From NCBI GenBank assembly GCA_023404715.1, contig JAEYAR010000152.1, positions 1 through 64,000 on the forward strand: a stretch of DNA of 64,000 nucleotides, written 5' to 3'. Position numbers and translations under genes: made by a program. Shown one piece after another: positions 1 through 8,902 of this stretch (positions within the stretch are counted from its first letter, which is position 1; the number at the start of each line of letters is the position of its first letter). A model generated the notes under the pieces. That model searched no databases. It was not told the origin of the DNA and was given only the letters and a program-made list of their open reading frames with translations. This stretch comes from Bacillota bacterium (lineage in GTDB: Bacteria > Bacillota > Clostridia > Christensenellales > Aristaeellaceae).

Positions 1-491
1 CCTATATCGTCATCAGACAGCTCGGGCTGATCGACAGCGTTTGGTCGCTGATCCTACCCGGTGCGGTGCCGGTATGGAACACGGTGCTCATGCTCAACTT
101 TTTCCGCGGCCTGCCGCGCTCGATCGAGGAATCGGCCTTTATCGACGGCGCGGGTCATCTGACGGTTTTGATGCGGCTTTACCTGCCGCTCTCCGCGCCC
201 GCGATGGCGACGATTGCCTTGTTTTGCATCGTGGGGCATTGGAACGCGTGGTTTGATGGTATGATCTACATCAACACGCAGGAGAAATATCCCTTGCAGA
301 CGTTTTTACGCCTCATCAGTGTGGCCGCGGATATGCGCGAGGCCGCCAGCCCTGAACTGTATAACGAGGTGTCGGACAAGACGGTGCGCTGCGCACAGGT
401 CTTTATCGCTATGGTACCGGTGCTTTGCATCTACCCCTTCCTGCAGAAATTCTTTACCAAGGGCATCGTCATGGGCAGCGTGAAAGGATGA
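1..491 (+). CDS. Carbohydrate ABC transporter permease, YtcP/LplC type (3' part only)
   Basis: The frame is open from the window edge, so the N-terminus lies outside; 162 residues are visible. It is the C-terminal half of an inner permease of a CUT1-type sugar importer. The EAA cytoplasmic loop is visible as EESAFIDGAGHLTVLMRLYLPLS, and the protein ends in GSVKG, the same ending as the two other YtcP-like permeases in this window (at 31984 and 44429). A nucleoside hydrolase starts four bases after its stop, so both are likely in one operon. The substrate cannot be read from the permease; the neighbour suggests a nucleoside or N-glycoside. Confident in family, not in substrate. Confidence 0.9.
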   Translation, partial: YIVIRQLGLIDSVWSLILPGAVPVWNTVLMLNFFRGLPRSIEESAFIDGAGHLTVLMRLYLPLSAPAMATIALFCIVGHWNAWFDGMIYINTQEKYPLQTFLRLISVAADMREAASPELYNEVSDKTVRCAQVFIAMVPVLCIYPFLQKFFTKGIVMGSVKG

Positions 492-495
492 GCGT

Positions 496-1395
496 ATGAT
501 TGAAAAGGAGATGGCGGCGCCGGCCTGGCCGCGCGGTCGCGTGCCGCTGGTGCTGGATACCGATACGTACAACGAGGTGGACGATCAGTTCGCGCTGTGC
601 TACTGCCTACTCTCGTCGGATCGCATCGACCTGCGGGCCGTGTGCGCCGCGCCGTTTGTCAACGCCCGCGCGCGCACCGCGGAGGAGGGCATGGAGCAGA
701 GCCTGGCGGAAGCGCGGCGGCTCATACGGATGCTGGGCAAGGCGCCCGAGGGCTTCCTCTACGGGGGATCGAAGCGGTTTATGGATGCGGACGGCCTCCC
801 GGTGGATAGCCCGGCCGCGCGCGAGCTCGTGCATCGCGCCATGGCGCAGCCCGAGGGAGAGCTCCTTTACGTGGCGGCGATCGGCGCAATCACCAACGTC
901 GCCTCCGCCTTGCGGATACGGCCCGAAATTGCGCGGCGGATCGTGGTGCTATGGCTGGGCGGGCATGCGGTGGCGAGCGACGGCGCGCAGGAGTTCAACC
1001 TGCGCCAGGATATGGCGGCGACGCAGACCGTGCTGGATAGCGGCGCGGCGCTCGTCATCGTGCCCTGCCAGGGCGTGGCTTCGGGCCTGGTGACATCGGT
1101 GCCGGAGCTGCGCGCCTGCATCGGCGGCAGCGGGCCGCTGTGCGATGCGCTGACGGCGCTCGTCGAGGACTATTCGCAGGGCCGTTTTGGCTGGGGCAAG
1201 GTGATTTGGGATGTGGCGGCGATCGGCTATCTCGTAGATGAGGCGTTTACGCGCAGCGAGGTCGTGCCCTGCCCGGTTGTCGGCCCGGACGGCGTATGGC
1301 GGCCGCAGCAAAGGGGCAGGCCGGTCCGCTTGGTGCGTTGGATCGACCGCAACCGGCTCTTTTGCGACCTGTTTACCAAGCTTTCCGGAAAGTGA
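496..1395 (+). CDS. Nucleoside hydrolase, IU-NH family
   Basis: 299 residues, close to the usual family length. The calcium-binding signature DTDxxxExDD lies at residues 21-30 (family: hydrolysis of N-glycosidic bonds of nucleosides, giving base plus ribose). A later NLRQDMAA segment fits the ribose-binding Asn region. In the C-terminal active-site loop, where many members have HD, this protein has W238-D239, so the usual catalytic histidine is absent and base preference may differ. The ATG at 496 has an AAAGGA site just upstream that overlaps the end of the permease gene. Start at residue 6 (Met) is a weaker alternative. Likely acts on the product imported by the upstream transporter. Confidence 0.85.
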   Translation: MIEKEMAAPAWPRGRVPLVLDTDTYNEVDDQFALCYCLLSSDRIDLRAVCAAPFVNARARTAEEGMEQSLAEARRLIRMLGKAPEGFLYGGSKRFMDADGLPVDSPAARELVHRAMAQPEGELLYVAAIGAITNVASALRIRPEIARRIVVLWLGGHAVASDGAQEFNLRQDMAATQTVLDSGAALVIVPCQGVASGLVTSVPELRACIGGSGPLCDALTALVEDYSQGRFGWGKVIWDVAAIGYLVDEAFTRSEVVPCPVVGPDGVWRPQQRGRPVRLVRWIDRNRLFCDLFTKLSGK

Positions 1396-1408
1396 CGATC
1401 ACGATTCA

Positions 1409-1449
1409 GGCGCCTCCGCGCATTTTTGCGCGGAGGCGCCCTTTTTTCT
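1409..1449 (+). terminator. Rho-independent terminator after the nucleoside hydrolase gene
   Basis: A perfect 13-bp stem (1409-1421 with 1428-1440) with a six-base loop is followed by a run of T at 1442-1447. It ends the transporter/hydrolase operon. Confidence 0.9.
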
Positions 1450-1459
1450 AAAAACCCGA

Positions 1460-1488
1460 TTGACGGACCGCGCGCGCCATGATACCTT
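1460..1488 (+). promoter_or_regulatory. Probable sigma-A promoter for the kinase/MATE operon
   Basis: TTGACG at 1460-1465, a 17-base spacer, and TACCTT at 1483-1488 preceded by an extended -10 TG (1480-1481). It sits between the terminator and the kinase start at 1572. Confidence 0.5.
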
Positions 1489-1571
1489 ATAGGCAATGGG
1501 CGCGTCGGATAAAGCCCGATTATGCCGCCGCAGCCTCCGGCGGGCGACGTCGAAAGAAGGCTTGAGATCGG

Positions 1572-3512
1572 ATGAAGCGGATTAGTGGGTTTTTGCGGGA
1601 ACGGTGGCGCTTTTGCCTCGCGCTGGCGGCGGCGGCGGTGGCGTTGGGCGCGCTGACCGCGGGCATCAATCGCCTTGCGATGGATGAAGCGGGGGTTTAC
1701 CTGTCGCCTACGGGCCCGGACGACGGCGTTTGGACCGCCGCCGCGCAGCAGCATGGGGAGTGGCGCGCGCTGGCGCCCGCGGACGACCCGACGGGCAATT
1801 ACCCGACGGGGTATTGGCGCCTTGAGCGTCCGGGGCAGGTTTTTTATCTGTCGCGCAGCCTCCCCGCGGCGAGCGATACGCAAATGCTGGCGTTGGGGCG
1901 AAACGGATGCCGCCTAGCGCTCTTTTTGGACGGACGTCCGCTGTACGCCGACCCGGGCGCTGTGGAGCCGGCGATCGGCGCCCTTTCCTTCTCGCAAACG
2001 GCGGATGCGCCCAATTACAACGAGTTTATCTACGTCTCCTTGCCCCCGGGCGAGGACGAACGGACGCTGACGCTGGGGCTTGAGCGGATAGAGGCGGAGC
2101 AGACGGACGTCTTCGGCCCGGCGCTGTTCCTCTATGCGAGTGAAGGGCAGTTCTTTTGGTCGATGGCGGCGGGGCAAACGACGCTGGTGCCGCTGGGGGC
2201 GCTCGCCGTGCTCGGCGCGGGGCTGCTCGTCTTCTTTCTCTTTCAGGTGTATAGGCGTCAGGCGGATCCCGCTGTGCTCGCCCTCGCGGGGGCGGCGCTG
2301 CTGTGGGCGGTTTGGCATCTGCTGGCGGCGCTGTTCGACCTTCTGCCGTATCATCCGCTGCACGGCGTGGCGCTCAGCATCGCTGGCGAGGGGCGCTATG
2401 TCTGCTTGCTCGCCTATATGATCTCGCAACTGAGGCCGTATAGAAAGGCCGTCGGCGGCCTTATGGCCGCGTATGCGGCGGTCGTTCTCGCGCGGGTGGG
2501 GGCGGATCTGTTGGGAAGCGGCCTGAGCGGCGCGCTTACGGATGCGTCCGTCGTCTTAAGCGTTATCGCGCTGCTTGCCTGCCTCGCCTTCGCGATTCGC
2601 TCACGGCGAAGCGGCGGCTTTTACCGCGGCCTGACGGTGTGGATGGCGGCTGCGCTCGCGGTGCTGTTGGGGGCGGCGGCGCTCTCAATCCCGACCCAGG
2701 GCCGGGCGTATACGTATGTGTTGAGCGTGTGGACCAGTATCTGGCACTTTCATACGTTTACCGCGCTGCGGGAGCTTTTGCTCGCCCTCATGATGCCCGC
2801 CTGCGCGGTATGGAGTCTGGCGGCCTACATGGCCGCCTCGGTCCGGCGGGATGTGGAGATCGCCTCGCTATCCATGCAGAACCGCTTTGCAGCGCAGAGC
2901 GCGGCGCAATTGCGGGAGAATGTCGGCCAGGTGCGCGCGCTGCGGCACGACCTGCGCCATCACGTTGAAGCGCTCCGGGCGCTCAATGCGGCGGGTGAGC
3001 GCGAGCGCGTGGGCGAATACCTCGATACGCTGGCGGAGAAGGCGGCGGCCGGCGCGCCGCTCATGTATGCGCGCAGCTTCCTCGTCAACGCGGTGCTCAG
3101 CGCGCACCTGTCGCCCGCCGCAGCAAAGGGCATTCGCGTTCTGTGCAGCGCCAACGTGCCCGAGGAGGTCGGCATGGCGGACGCGGACCTGTGCTCCCTG
3201 CTTTCCAACCTGCTCTCCAATGCCGTGGAGGGCTGCGAGGCGCTGGGGCCGGGGACGGATCGGTTCATCGATCTAGATTTGACTGTCGAAAAAGGGCTGA
3301 TGCGCATTGCCTGCGTCAACTCGGCCGTGCGGGAGGGGCCGAGAGAGGGGCCGTTTCCCTCCACGAAGGGCGATACGCCCGCGCACGGCCTGGGCATCCC
3401 GGCGATGCGCCGAATCGCAAAAAAGTACGGCGGCGCGCTGGAGGCCCGACGAGAGGGCGGCCGGTTCATCGTCCGCGCGCTGCTGCACCTGCCCAATACA
3501 AGCGGCGCTTGA
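1572..3512 (+). CDS. Membrane sensor histidine kinase with GHKL ATPase domain
   Basis: 646 residues. One N-terminal membrane helix (about 15-32), an extracytoplasmic domain of roughly 180 residues, six to seven membrane helices (about 200-420), a coiled linker, then the phosphoacceptor segment LRHDLRHH near residues 456-463 and a GHKL ATPase with the N box LLSNLLSNAVEGCE near 540-553 and the G box HGLGIPAM near 604. This is the layout of quorum- or ligand-sensing kinases of the AgrC/ComD-like group with a 7TM sensor. No LytTR response regulator lies beside it, which is unusual. The signal is unknown. GAAAGAAGG lies upstream of the ATG. Confidence 0.85.
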   Translation: MKRISGFLRERWRFCLALAAAAVALGALTAGINRLAMDEAGVYLSPTGPDDGVWTAAAQQHGEWRALAPADDPTGNYPTGYWRLERPGQVFYLSRSLPAASDTQMLALGRNGCRLALFLDGRPLYADPGAVEPAIGALSFSQTADAPNYNEFIYVSLPPGEDERTLTLGLERIEAEQTDVFGPALFLYASEGQFFWSMAAGQTTLVPLGALAVLGAGLLVFFLFQVYRRQADPAVLALAGAALLWAVWHLLAALFDLLPYHPLHGVALSIAGEGRYVCLLAYMISQLRPYRKAVGGLMAAYAAVVLARVGADLLGSGLSGALTDASVVLSVIALLACLAFAIRSRRSGGFYRGLTVWMAAALAVLLGAAALSIPTQGRAYTYVLSVWTSIWHFHTFTALRELLLALMMPACAVWSLAAYMAASVRRDVEIASLSMQNRFAAQSAAQLRENVGQVRALRHDLRHHVEALRALNAAGERERVGEYLDTLAEKAAAGAPLMYARSFLVNAVLSAHLSPAAAKGIRVLCSANVPEEVGMADADLCSLLSNLLSNAVEGCEALGPGTDRFIDLDLTVEKGLMRIACVNSAVREGPREGPFPSTKGDTPAHGLGIPAMRRIAKKYGGALEARREGGRFIVRALLHLPNTSGA

Positions 3513-3569
3513 TCAAAGAAGGCACGGTGCGCCGGCTTATACGGCGCGCGGAGGGAGGGATTAGCCTTG

Positions 3570-4937
3570 ATGAGGATCTTGCGCAAAGGGCGCGTGGCCG
3601 GGTTCGCCCCGGCGGTAACCGCGTTGGTGATCCCTATCGCGCTGCAAAGCCTGATCAGCGCGGCGGTCAACGCGGCGGATGTCGTCATGCTCTCGAGCGT
3701 CGGACAGCAGGCCCTGGCCGCCGTATCCGTGGCCGGGCAGGTGACGTTCACCCTGCAGCTGTTTTACATGGGTATGGCGGGCGGCCTGACCGTGCTGGCA
3801 TCGCAGTATTACGGCAAGGGCGATGAGGGCGCGGTAGAGCGGGCATTGGGCATCGCCGCAGGGCTCTCGTCGCTCGTCTCGCTGGTCTTCTTTTTGGGCG
3901 CGCTGCTCACGCCTGCACCGCTACTGCGGGTGTTTACGTCCGATCCGGCCCTCGTCGAGCTGGGCACGGGCTATCTGCGCGCGCTCGCGCCCTCTTACAT
4001 GATGACTGGCCTTTCGCAGATGTATCTTTGCGTGCTCAAAAGCGTGAAGCGGCCGGGATTGAGCGCTGCGGTCAGCGCAAGCTGCCTCCTTATCAATATC
4101 GCGCTTAACGCGCTGTCGATCTTCGTGCTGTTTCCCGGCGATCCCGCGCGGGCGGTCGTCGCGGTCGCCGTGAGCACGAGCGCGGCGCGGCTGGCGGAGC
4201 TGGTTTGGTGCCTGTGGCATTCGGCGCGCCGCGGGCGCGTGCGGCTGCGCCTGGGCGCGATGCTGCGCCCGGACCGGGCGCTGTTCGGCGATTATGCGCG
4301 CTGCACCGCGCCGATGCAGGCAAACTACCTGATCTGGGGCTGTGCGCTGGCGGCGACCGCGGCAATCATGGGACATGTGAGCACGGACATGGTGGCGGCC
4401 AACGCCGTCGCATCCACGGTTAGGAACCTCGCGATCGTGCTATGCAACGGCGTCGCCGGCGCGAGCATCCTCGTCGGCCAGTATCTGGGCGAAGGCAAGC
4501 TTGCGGAGGCGAGACGGGCGGGGCGGTATCTATGCCTGTGTTCGCTCGTCTTCGGTGCGTTGGCGGGAATTTCCATTCTTCTCGCGCGCCCTTGGGTGGT
4601 CTCGGTAGCCCGCCTGAACAAGACAGCAGGGGGCTACCTTGGCGGCATGCTGTACGTCTGCGCCTTATACTGCATCGGCAAGTCCTTTAACAGCACGGTC
4701 GTCGGGGGGATCTTCTGCGCGGGGGCGGATACGCGCTTTGGGCTTGTGCTCGACGCCGTCGTGATGTGGGGCGTCATCCTGCCCTTGGGCGGCCTGTGCG
4801 CCTTTATGCTCAGGCTGCCGCCCGTAGCGCTGTATGCGGTATTCTGCCTGGACGAATTTATCAAGCTGCCGGCGGTGATCGTGCACTATCGGCGGTATAG
4901 GTGGCTCAAAAACATTACGAGGGAGGAAAGCGTATGA
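3570..4937 (+). CDS. MATE family efflux transporter
   Basis: 455 residues, the usual MATE length, with about 12 hydrophobic helices in two similar halves. The N-terminal half has the family pattern with PxxxQSLISAAVNAADVVMLS and a GxQALAAVSVAGQ loop. The family exports cationic drugs or metabolites in exchange for Na+ or H+. The ATG at 3570 follows GGAGGGAGGGA (3550-3560); a TTG one codon earlier (3567) is less likely. The stop overlaps the next start by four bases (ATGA), so the two genes are translationally coupled. Probably shares a transcript with the kinase upstream, which may sense the exported compound. Confidence 0.9.
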   Translation: MRILRKGRVAGFAPAVTALVIPIALQSLISAAVNAADVVMLSSVGQQALAAVSVAGQVTFTLQLFYMGMAGGLTVLASQYYGKGDEGAVERALGIAAGLSSLVSLVFFLGALLTPAPLLRVFTSDPALVELGTGYLRALAPSYMMTGLSQMYLCVLKSVKRPGLSAAVSASCLLINIALNALSIFVLFPGDPARAVVAVAVSTSAARLAELVWCLWHSARRGRVRLRLGAMLRPDRALFGDYARCTAPMQANYLIWGCALAATAAIMGHVSTDMVAANAVASTVRNLAIVLCNGVAGASILVGQYLGEGKLAEARRAGRYLCLCSLVFGALAGISILLARPWVVSVARLNKTAGGYLGGMLYVCALYCIGKSFNSTVVGGIFCAGADTRFGLVLDAVVMWGVILPLGGLCAFMLRLPPVALYAVFCLDEFIKLPAVIVHYRRYRWLKNITREESV

Positions 4938-5563
4938 CGATCAAGGAGCGAATGGCTTGCGGACAACTCTTTACGGACGAGGACGCGCGGTATCCGAAGG
5001 AGGCGGCGGAGCTGGCGGCCGCGCGCCAGCGGGGCAAGGCGCTGTGCTACGAAATCAACCGGCTGCATCCGGACGAGGTGGAGCGCCGCTGCGAGCTGCT
5101 GGGGCAGCTTTTCGGCAAGATGGGCAAGAACGTCTGGCTCGAGCCGCCGATCTACGCGGCCTATGGCTCGAACACGACGCTGGGGGACAATGTGTACGTC
5201 AACTTTGGCCTCACGCTGGTGGATGACTATCAGATCACCATCGGCAATGGCGTGCTCATCGCGCCCAACGTATCCATCAGCGTAACGAACCATCCGTTGC
5301 ACCGCGATTTGCGGCCGCATGGGGAGATGTACGCCCGGCCGGTCGTGATCGAGGACGACGTCTGGCTGTGCACGGGCGTCATCATCTGCCCCGGCGTGAC
5401 GATCGGCGCGGGCTCGGTCGTCGGCGCGGGCAGCGTGGTCACGCGCGACGTGCCCGCGGGCGTGCTGGCGGCGGGCAATCCCTGCCGCGTGATCCGCGAG
5501 CTGACGGAACGCGACCGGGTGTATTACCATGGAGATTTGCGGGCGGACGAGGTGGAATGGTGA
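4934..5563 (+). CDS. Maltose/galactoside O-acetyltransferase-like hexapeptide-repeat protein
   Basis: 209 residues. An N-terminal helical domain (about 1-60, with KERMACGQLFTDED typical of the Maa/LacA/NodL group) precedes left-handed beta-helix hexapeptide repeats. The catalytic histidine of the family fits TNHPLH near residue 115, and the C-terminal repeats read ICPGVTIGAGSVVGAGSVV followed by AAGNPCRVIRE. It would transfer acetyl from acetyl-CoA to a sugar hydroxyl in the cytoplasm. The start at 4934 is supported by GGGAGGAAAG (4921-4930) and by the four-base overlap with the MATE gene; an upstream in-frame ATG at 4901 lies inside the MATE gene and is rejected. Confidence 0.9.
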   Translation: MTIKERMACGQLFTDEDARYPKEAAELAAARQRGKALCYEINRLHPDEVERRCELLGQLFGKMGKNVWLEPPIYAAYGSNTTLGDNVYVNFGLTLVDDYQITIGNGVLIAPNVSISVTNHPLHRDLRPHGEMYARPVVIEDDVWLCTGVIICPGVTIGAGSVVGAGSVVTRDVPAGVLAAGNPCRVIRELTERDRVYYHGDLRADEVEW

Positions 5564-5603
5564 GCCGTCCGGCACTGAGATTCGGAAACGAGGAGGAATC
5601 GCG

Positions 5604-6455
5604 ATGAAACCCTTCCCACGCACGCAGGTCGAGGGCATTTCCTTGCCGCGCCTGCTGATCGGCAGCAACTGGGTGCTCGGCTACAGCCATACGAGCCCCT
5701 CGGCGGACGAGATGATCAAGCGCCGCTATGCGCAGCCCGAGCAGGTGGCGGCGCTGTTGGAGGCGTATCTGAAGTACGACATCGACGCGCTCATGGCGCC
5801 CTTTGAGCCGGACGGCGCGCTGCTGGCGGGCGTCCGCCTCGCGGAGGAGCGCACGGGCAAGCGCATCACCCTGATCGACACCCCGATCGTCGACGTCAGC
5901 GATGGCGCGCAGGGCCGCGCGGCGGCGCAGGCGCGCATCCGTCAATCCGCGCAGATGGGCTGTTCGCTGTGCCTGCTGCATCACTCCTGCGCGGAGCAGC
6001 TCGTAAACAAGCACAAGGGCACGATCGAGCGCCTGCCGGACTATCTGGATATGATCCGCCAGGCGGGCCTGGTGCCGGGGCTTTCGGCGCACATGCCCGA
6101 GCTCGTGCTTTACTCCGACCAGAACGGGTACGACGTGCAGACCTATATCCAGATTTACAATTGCGCGGGCTTTTTGATGCAGGTGGAAATCGAATACATC
6201 AGCAAGGTGATTAACGAGGCGAAAAAGCCAGTGATGACCATCAAGTCCATGGCGGCGGGGCGCGTCTCCCCGTACGTGGGGCTGACGTTCTCGTTCGCGA
6301 CAATTCGCCCGCAGGATATGGTGACGTTGGGGGCGTTCACGCCGGAGGAGGTGGACGAGGACGTGGAGATCGCCATGGCGGCGATCGAGCGCCGCTATCC
6401 GAACCTCGAGGGCCGCGCGAGCCCCAACAAGACGGCTGCGCTGGGCGGTAAGTAA
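5604..6455 (+). CDS. Conserved protein of unknown function, TIM-barrel-like
   Basis: 283 residues, soluble, no signal peptide. I recognise no named family. The alternation of short hydrophobic strands (for example LLIGSNWVLGY, ITLIDTPIVDVS, CSLCLLHHSC, VPGLSAHMPELVLYS, PVMTIKSMAAGRV) with helices suggests a beta/alpha barrel. His residues at LHHSC and SAHMPE could sit in an active site, but this is a guess. ATG at 5604 follows AGGAGG at 5591-5596; the upstream extension to 5529 overlaps the acetyltransferase and is rejected. Short spacing puts it in the kinase/MATE/acetyltransferase operon. Confidence 0.7.
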   Translation: MKPFPRTQVEGISLPRLLIGSNWVLGYSHTSPSADEMIKRRYAQPEQVAALLEAYLKYDIDALMAPFEPDGALLAGVRLAEERTGKRITLIDTPIVDVSDGAQGRAAAQARIRQSAQMGCSLCLLHHSCAEQLVNKHKGTIERLPDYLDMIRQAGLVPGLSAHMPELVLYSDQNGYDVQTYIQIYNCAGFLMQVEIEYISKVINEAKKPVMTIKSMAAGRVSPYVGLTFSFATIRPQDMVTLGAFTPEEVDEDVEIAMAAIERRYPNLEGRASPNKTAALGGK

Positions 6456-6532
6456 GCCCTCACATTTTCGGGCATAAAAAGAGAGGACGGCGCGTTCGCC
6501 ATCCTGTATACTGCATACAAGGAGCTGATCGA

Positions 6533-7390
6533 ATGGAATGGATCGACCGGTGGAATCAGGCCATCGGGTATATCGAGGCGCACCTGACGGAGGAGCTCGA
6601 CATCGCGCAGGCGGCCCGCATCGCCTGCTGCTCCACCTATCATTTTCAGCGCATGTTCGGCTACATGGCGGGCGTCCCGCTGGGCGAATACGTCCGCCGC
6701 AGGCGCATGACGCGCGCGGCGGCCGAGCTGCAGGCGGGGGCAAAAATCCTAGATATCGCGCTGAAATACGGCTATGCCTCCCCGACCGCGTTCAACCGCG
6801 CGTTTCACGGCGTGCATGGCGTGCCGCCCTCCGCGGCCAAGGAAGGCGGCATCCCGTTGAAGTCCTTTCCCGCGATCAGCTTCCGCATTACGGTCAAGGG
6901 AGCGGAAGAAATGGAATACAGGATTGAGAAGCGCGATACGATCCGTATCGTGGGCGTATCGCAGCCGCTGCATACGCAGATTGAGGAGAATTTCAAGATC
7001 GTGCCGGGTATGTGGCAGGCGGTCGCGACGGACGGCACGCTGCAAAAGCTGTTTGCGCTTATGGACGCGGAGCCCCAGGGGGTGCTGGGCGTCAGCGCCT
7101 GCACCGGGCTGGAGAATTGGCGCTACTTTATCGCGGTGGCGAGCACGAAGCCGTTGCCCGAGGGGATGGAGGAGTATGTGATCCCGCCGCAGACCTGGGC
7201 CATATTCGCCGGACAGGGCGAGAGCGCCTCGATTCAGACGCTGGAGCAGCGGATCGTGACGGAATGGTTGCCGACCTCCGGCTACGAATACGCGGAAGGG
7301 CCCGACATCGAGGTATACCTGAGTGCGGACCCGCAAAACGCCAAGTACGAGGTTTGGATCCCCGTGCGGCAGGCGGATGCGAAGAGGTAA
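6533..7390 (+). CDS. AraC-family regulator with GyrI-like effector domain
   Basis: 285 residues. Residues 1-105 hold the two helix-turn-helix motifs of AraC proteins (IGYIEAHLTEELDIAQAARIACCS, then ILDIALKYGYASPTAFNRAFHGVHGVPPS). Residues about 118-280 resemble the GyrI-like/SRPBCC small-molecule binding domain, as in the Rob and BmrR-type drug sensors, including VIPPQTWAIFAGQG and EVYLSADPQNAKYEVWIPV. Such fusions usually sense lipophilic or cationic drugs. The ATG at 6533 has AAGGAG at 6520-6525. The gene stands alone and is followed by a terminator. The MATE exporter upstream is a possible target, but that is inference. Confidence 0.9.
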   Translation: MEWIDRWNQAIGYIEAHLTEELDIAQAARIACCSTYHFQRMFGYMAGVPLGEYVRRRRMTRAAAELQAGAKILDIALKYGYASPTAFNRAFHGVHGVPPSAAKEGGIPLKSFPAISFRITVKGAEEMEYRIEKRDTIRIVGVSQPLHTQIEENFKIVPGMWQAVATDGTLQKLFALMDAEPQGVLGVSACTGLENWRYFIAVASTKPLPEGMEEYVIPPQTWAIFAGQGESASIQTLEQRIVTEWLPTSGYEYAEGPDIEVYLSADPQNAKYEVWIPVRQADAKR

Positions 7391-7413
7391 GGACGGCAAA
7401 AGTGCATACAGGC

Positions 7414-7454
7414 AAATCCCGTCTGATTTCTAACAGGAAGTCAGATGGGATTTT
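7414..7454 (+). terminator. Terminator after the AraC/GyrI gene
   Basis: AAATCCC at 7414-7420 pairs with GGGATTT at 7447-7453, with TCTGA/TCAGA inside, and T-rich sequence follows. Confidence 0.75.
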
Positions 7455-7492
7455 CATTGAAGCGATTGCCGCAAAGGACCCGCAAATCGCAG

Positions 7493-7918
7493 TCACCATT
7501 TGAGTTTATATTTCTTACCTGCACCTCCGCCAATAATATCAATCAGCCCATTTTCATTCATCTGATGGGCGAGCAGATAGGCTCTCGTCTTTTTGACATT
7601 CAACAGCTCCTGCAGTTTCGCACGAACATGATAACATCCGGTAGCATCACGGATGCCGTTTGTGATACGGGTATAGGTTTCATCCACATTATCGATTCCG
7701 GTCAAGTTTCCCTGATAGTTAATTCCGACTATTTCCAATTCACTTTGTATTCGCTGTTGGTGTGAAAATTCTATCTTATCATTGCCGTTTTCTTTGTATT
7801 TGGTGGGGATATTCCCGTTATTTCCGAGCCTATCATCACACAAACAACCTATGAACGCAGTAAAACGGCGTGACCTTCGGGTCGCACCGTTTTCTGCAAC
7901 AAAGTAGTTACTTGTCAC
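7493..7918 (-). pseudogene. Gene remnant ending in a winged-helix-like segment
   Basis: A 141-codon frame, AT-richer than its neighbours. Only its last 45 residues look natural: KLQELLNVKKTRAYLLAHQM followed by NENGLIDIIGGGAGKKYKL resembles the C-terminal winged helix of AlbA/AAA-4-like proteins. The N-terminal part runs through a hairpin (AAAACGG at 7862-7868 with CCGTTTT at 7887-7893), so the true start was elsewhere and has been lost. I cannot name the parent family. The remaining sequence up to 8006 contains nothing I can identify. Confidence 0.35.
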
Positions 7919-8006
7919 TATTAAGCCTTGCGGTTATACCGTTTTTGCTTTTGCGTTTCATTATATGCAGTCAACAGCAGTAATCTGAATGCCTTCTTTT
8001 TTGCTG

Positions 8007-8753
8007 TCAATACCTTAGCAGGTATTTGGGATCATCCTTGATGAGCGTGGCCACCATCGCTCGCAGCGGCTGCGTGCGCATGACCCGGGCGGTGGCATCG
8101 CCGAATTTCCCCAAAGTGAGCACGCCTTGCCGCATCGCGTCGGGCTCCAGCTTGGTGAACGTATCGGAGCCCAGCGGCGCGCAGTGGCGGAATTGCGGCG
8201 TGTAGAGCCGTTGGCCCTCGCGGTCGACGACGTACAGATCGGTCTTTTCTTTGGAAAGGGTGCCCTCGGCGTGATCCCATTCCTCAATGCCGTGGATAAA
8301 TGTGTTTCGGCTGAAATTCACGCCGATCAGCAGGATCTGCGCGTTTTGTTGCCAAAGCTTATGGTATGCGCCGCCCTCGCCGCAGGGCGTATGGATGCGC
8401 TCTTCGCCGGAAACAAAATCCTCGGCTTGCGCGCCGAAGGCGGCCAGGGAATGCGTAGGGTGCAGCGAGCGCTGCACGCCCGGGCGCTTACGGAACAGCT
8501 CCGTCAACGCGCCGACGCAGGATGGCGTGTAGAGCACGTCCATCACCGGATTCTTCAAGCCCACGTTGCTCCATGTATGGCTGGGCAGCACCAGAAGGCC
8601 GCCTTGCATGTACGCCATCAGCGCATCGAGCACCGTATCTCCGCGGCCATCTACATCGCCGATGGCCTTATAGGAAAGGTGCGTCAGCAACGCGCCCTTC
8701 GGATCGATCCCCAATTTGCTCAGATCATCCAGCAAATTCTGTTTCGTATACAT
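8007..8753 (-). CDS. AAC(3)-family N-acetyltransferase
   Basis: 248 residues, slightly shorter than classical aminoglycoside 3-N-acetyltransferases. The family's most conserved stretch, RSLHPTHSLAAFG, lies at residues 95-107, and GIDPKGALLTHLSYKAIG and LLIGVNFSRNTFIHGIEE fit the coenzyme A and substrate regions. The family moves acetyl from acetyl-CoA to an amino group; chromosomal members of this type (YokD-like) often have unknown substrates, so drug resistance is not implied. GAGGTG precedes the ATG. A promoter with TATAAT lies 32-60 bases upstream, back to back with the promoter of the sigma factor gene. Confidence 0.85.
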   Translation of the reverse strand: MYTKQNLLDDLSKLGIDPKGALLTHLSYKAIGDVDGRGDTVLDALMAYMQGGLLVLPSHTWSNVGLKNPVMDVLYTPSCVGALTELFRKRPGVQRSLHPTHSLAAFGAQAEDFVSGEERIHTPCGEGGAYHKLWQQNAQILLIGVNFSRNTFIHGIEEWDHAEGTLSKEKTDLYVVDREGQRLYTPQFRHCAPLGSDTFTKLEPDAMRQGVLTLGKFGDATARVMRTQPLRAMVATLIKDDPKYLLRY

Positions 8754-8784
8754 CGCTACACCTCATGCGTTTGTTTGCCTGACC

Positions 8785-8813
8785 ATTATACCAGAAAAAC
8801 CTCATATGTGAAA
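8785..8813 (-). promoter_or_regulatory. Promoter of the AAC(3)-family gene
   Basis: On the minus strand: TTTCAC (8813-8808), 17 bases, TATAAT (8790-8785), with an extended -10 TG. A GAAGAA-N2-CGGGAA element lies eight bases further upstream (8821-8834). Confidence 0.55.
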
Positions 8814-8850
8814 TAACGCGGAAGAAACCGGGAAATTTTTTTACAGGAAG

Positions 8851-8881
8851 TTGCCGAAAAGCGGTTGGGTACTCGTCTAAT
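8851..8881 (+). promoter_or_regulatory. Putative ECF sigma promoter, copy 1
   Basis: TTGCCGAAAA (8851-8860), 13 bases, CGTCTAAT (8874-8881). The same layout recurs at 15795 and 20571. It lies 22 bases before the sigma gene start, so the sigma factor may control its own gene. Confidence 0.6.
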
Positions 8882-8902
8882 CAGTGAGGAGGTGAGCGGG
8901 AG

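Noticed and set aside
8007..8753. Aminoglycoside resistance gene
   Set aside because: The family is right, but chromosomal members of this branch often lack such activity, so resistance is not claimed.
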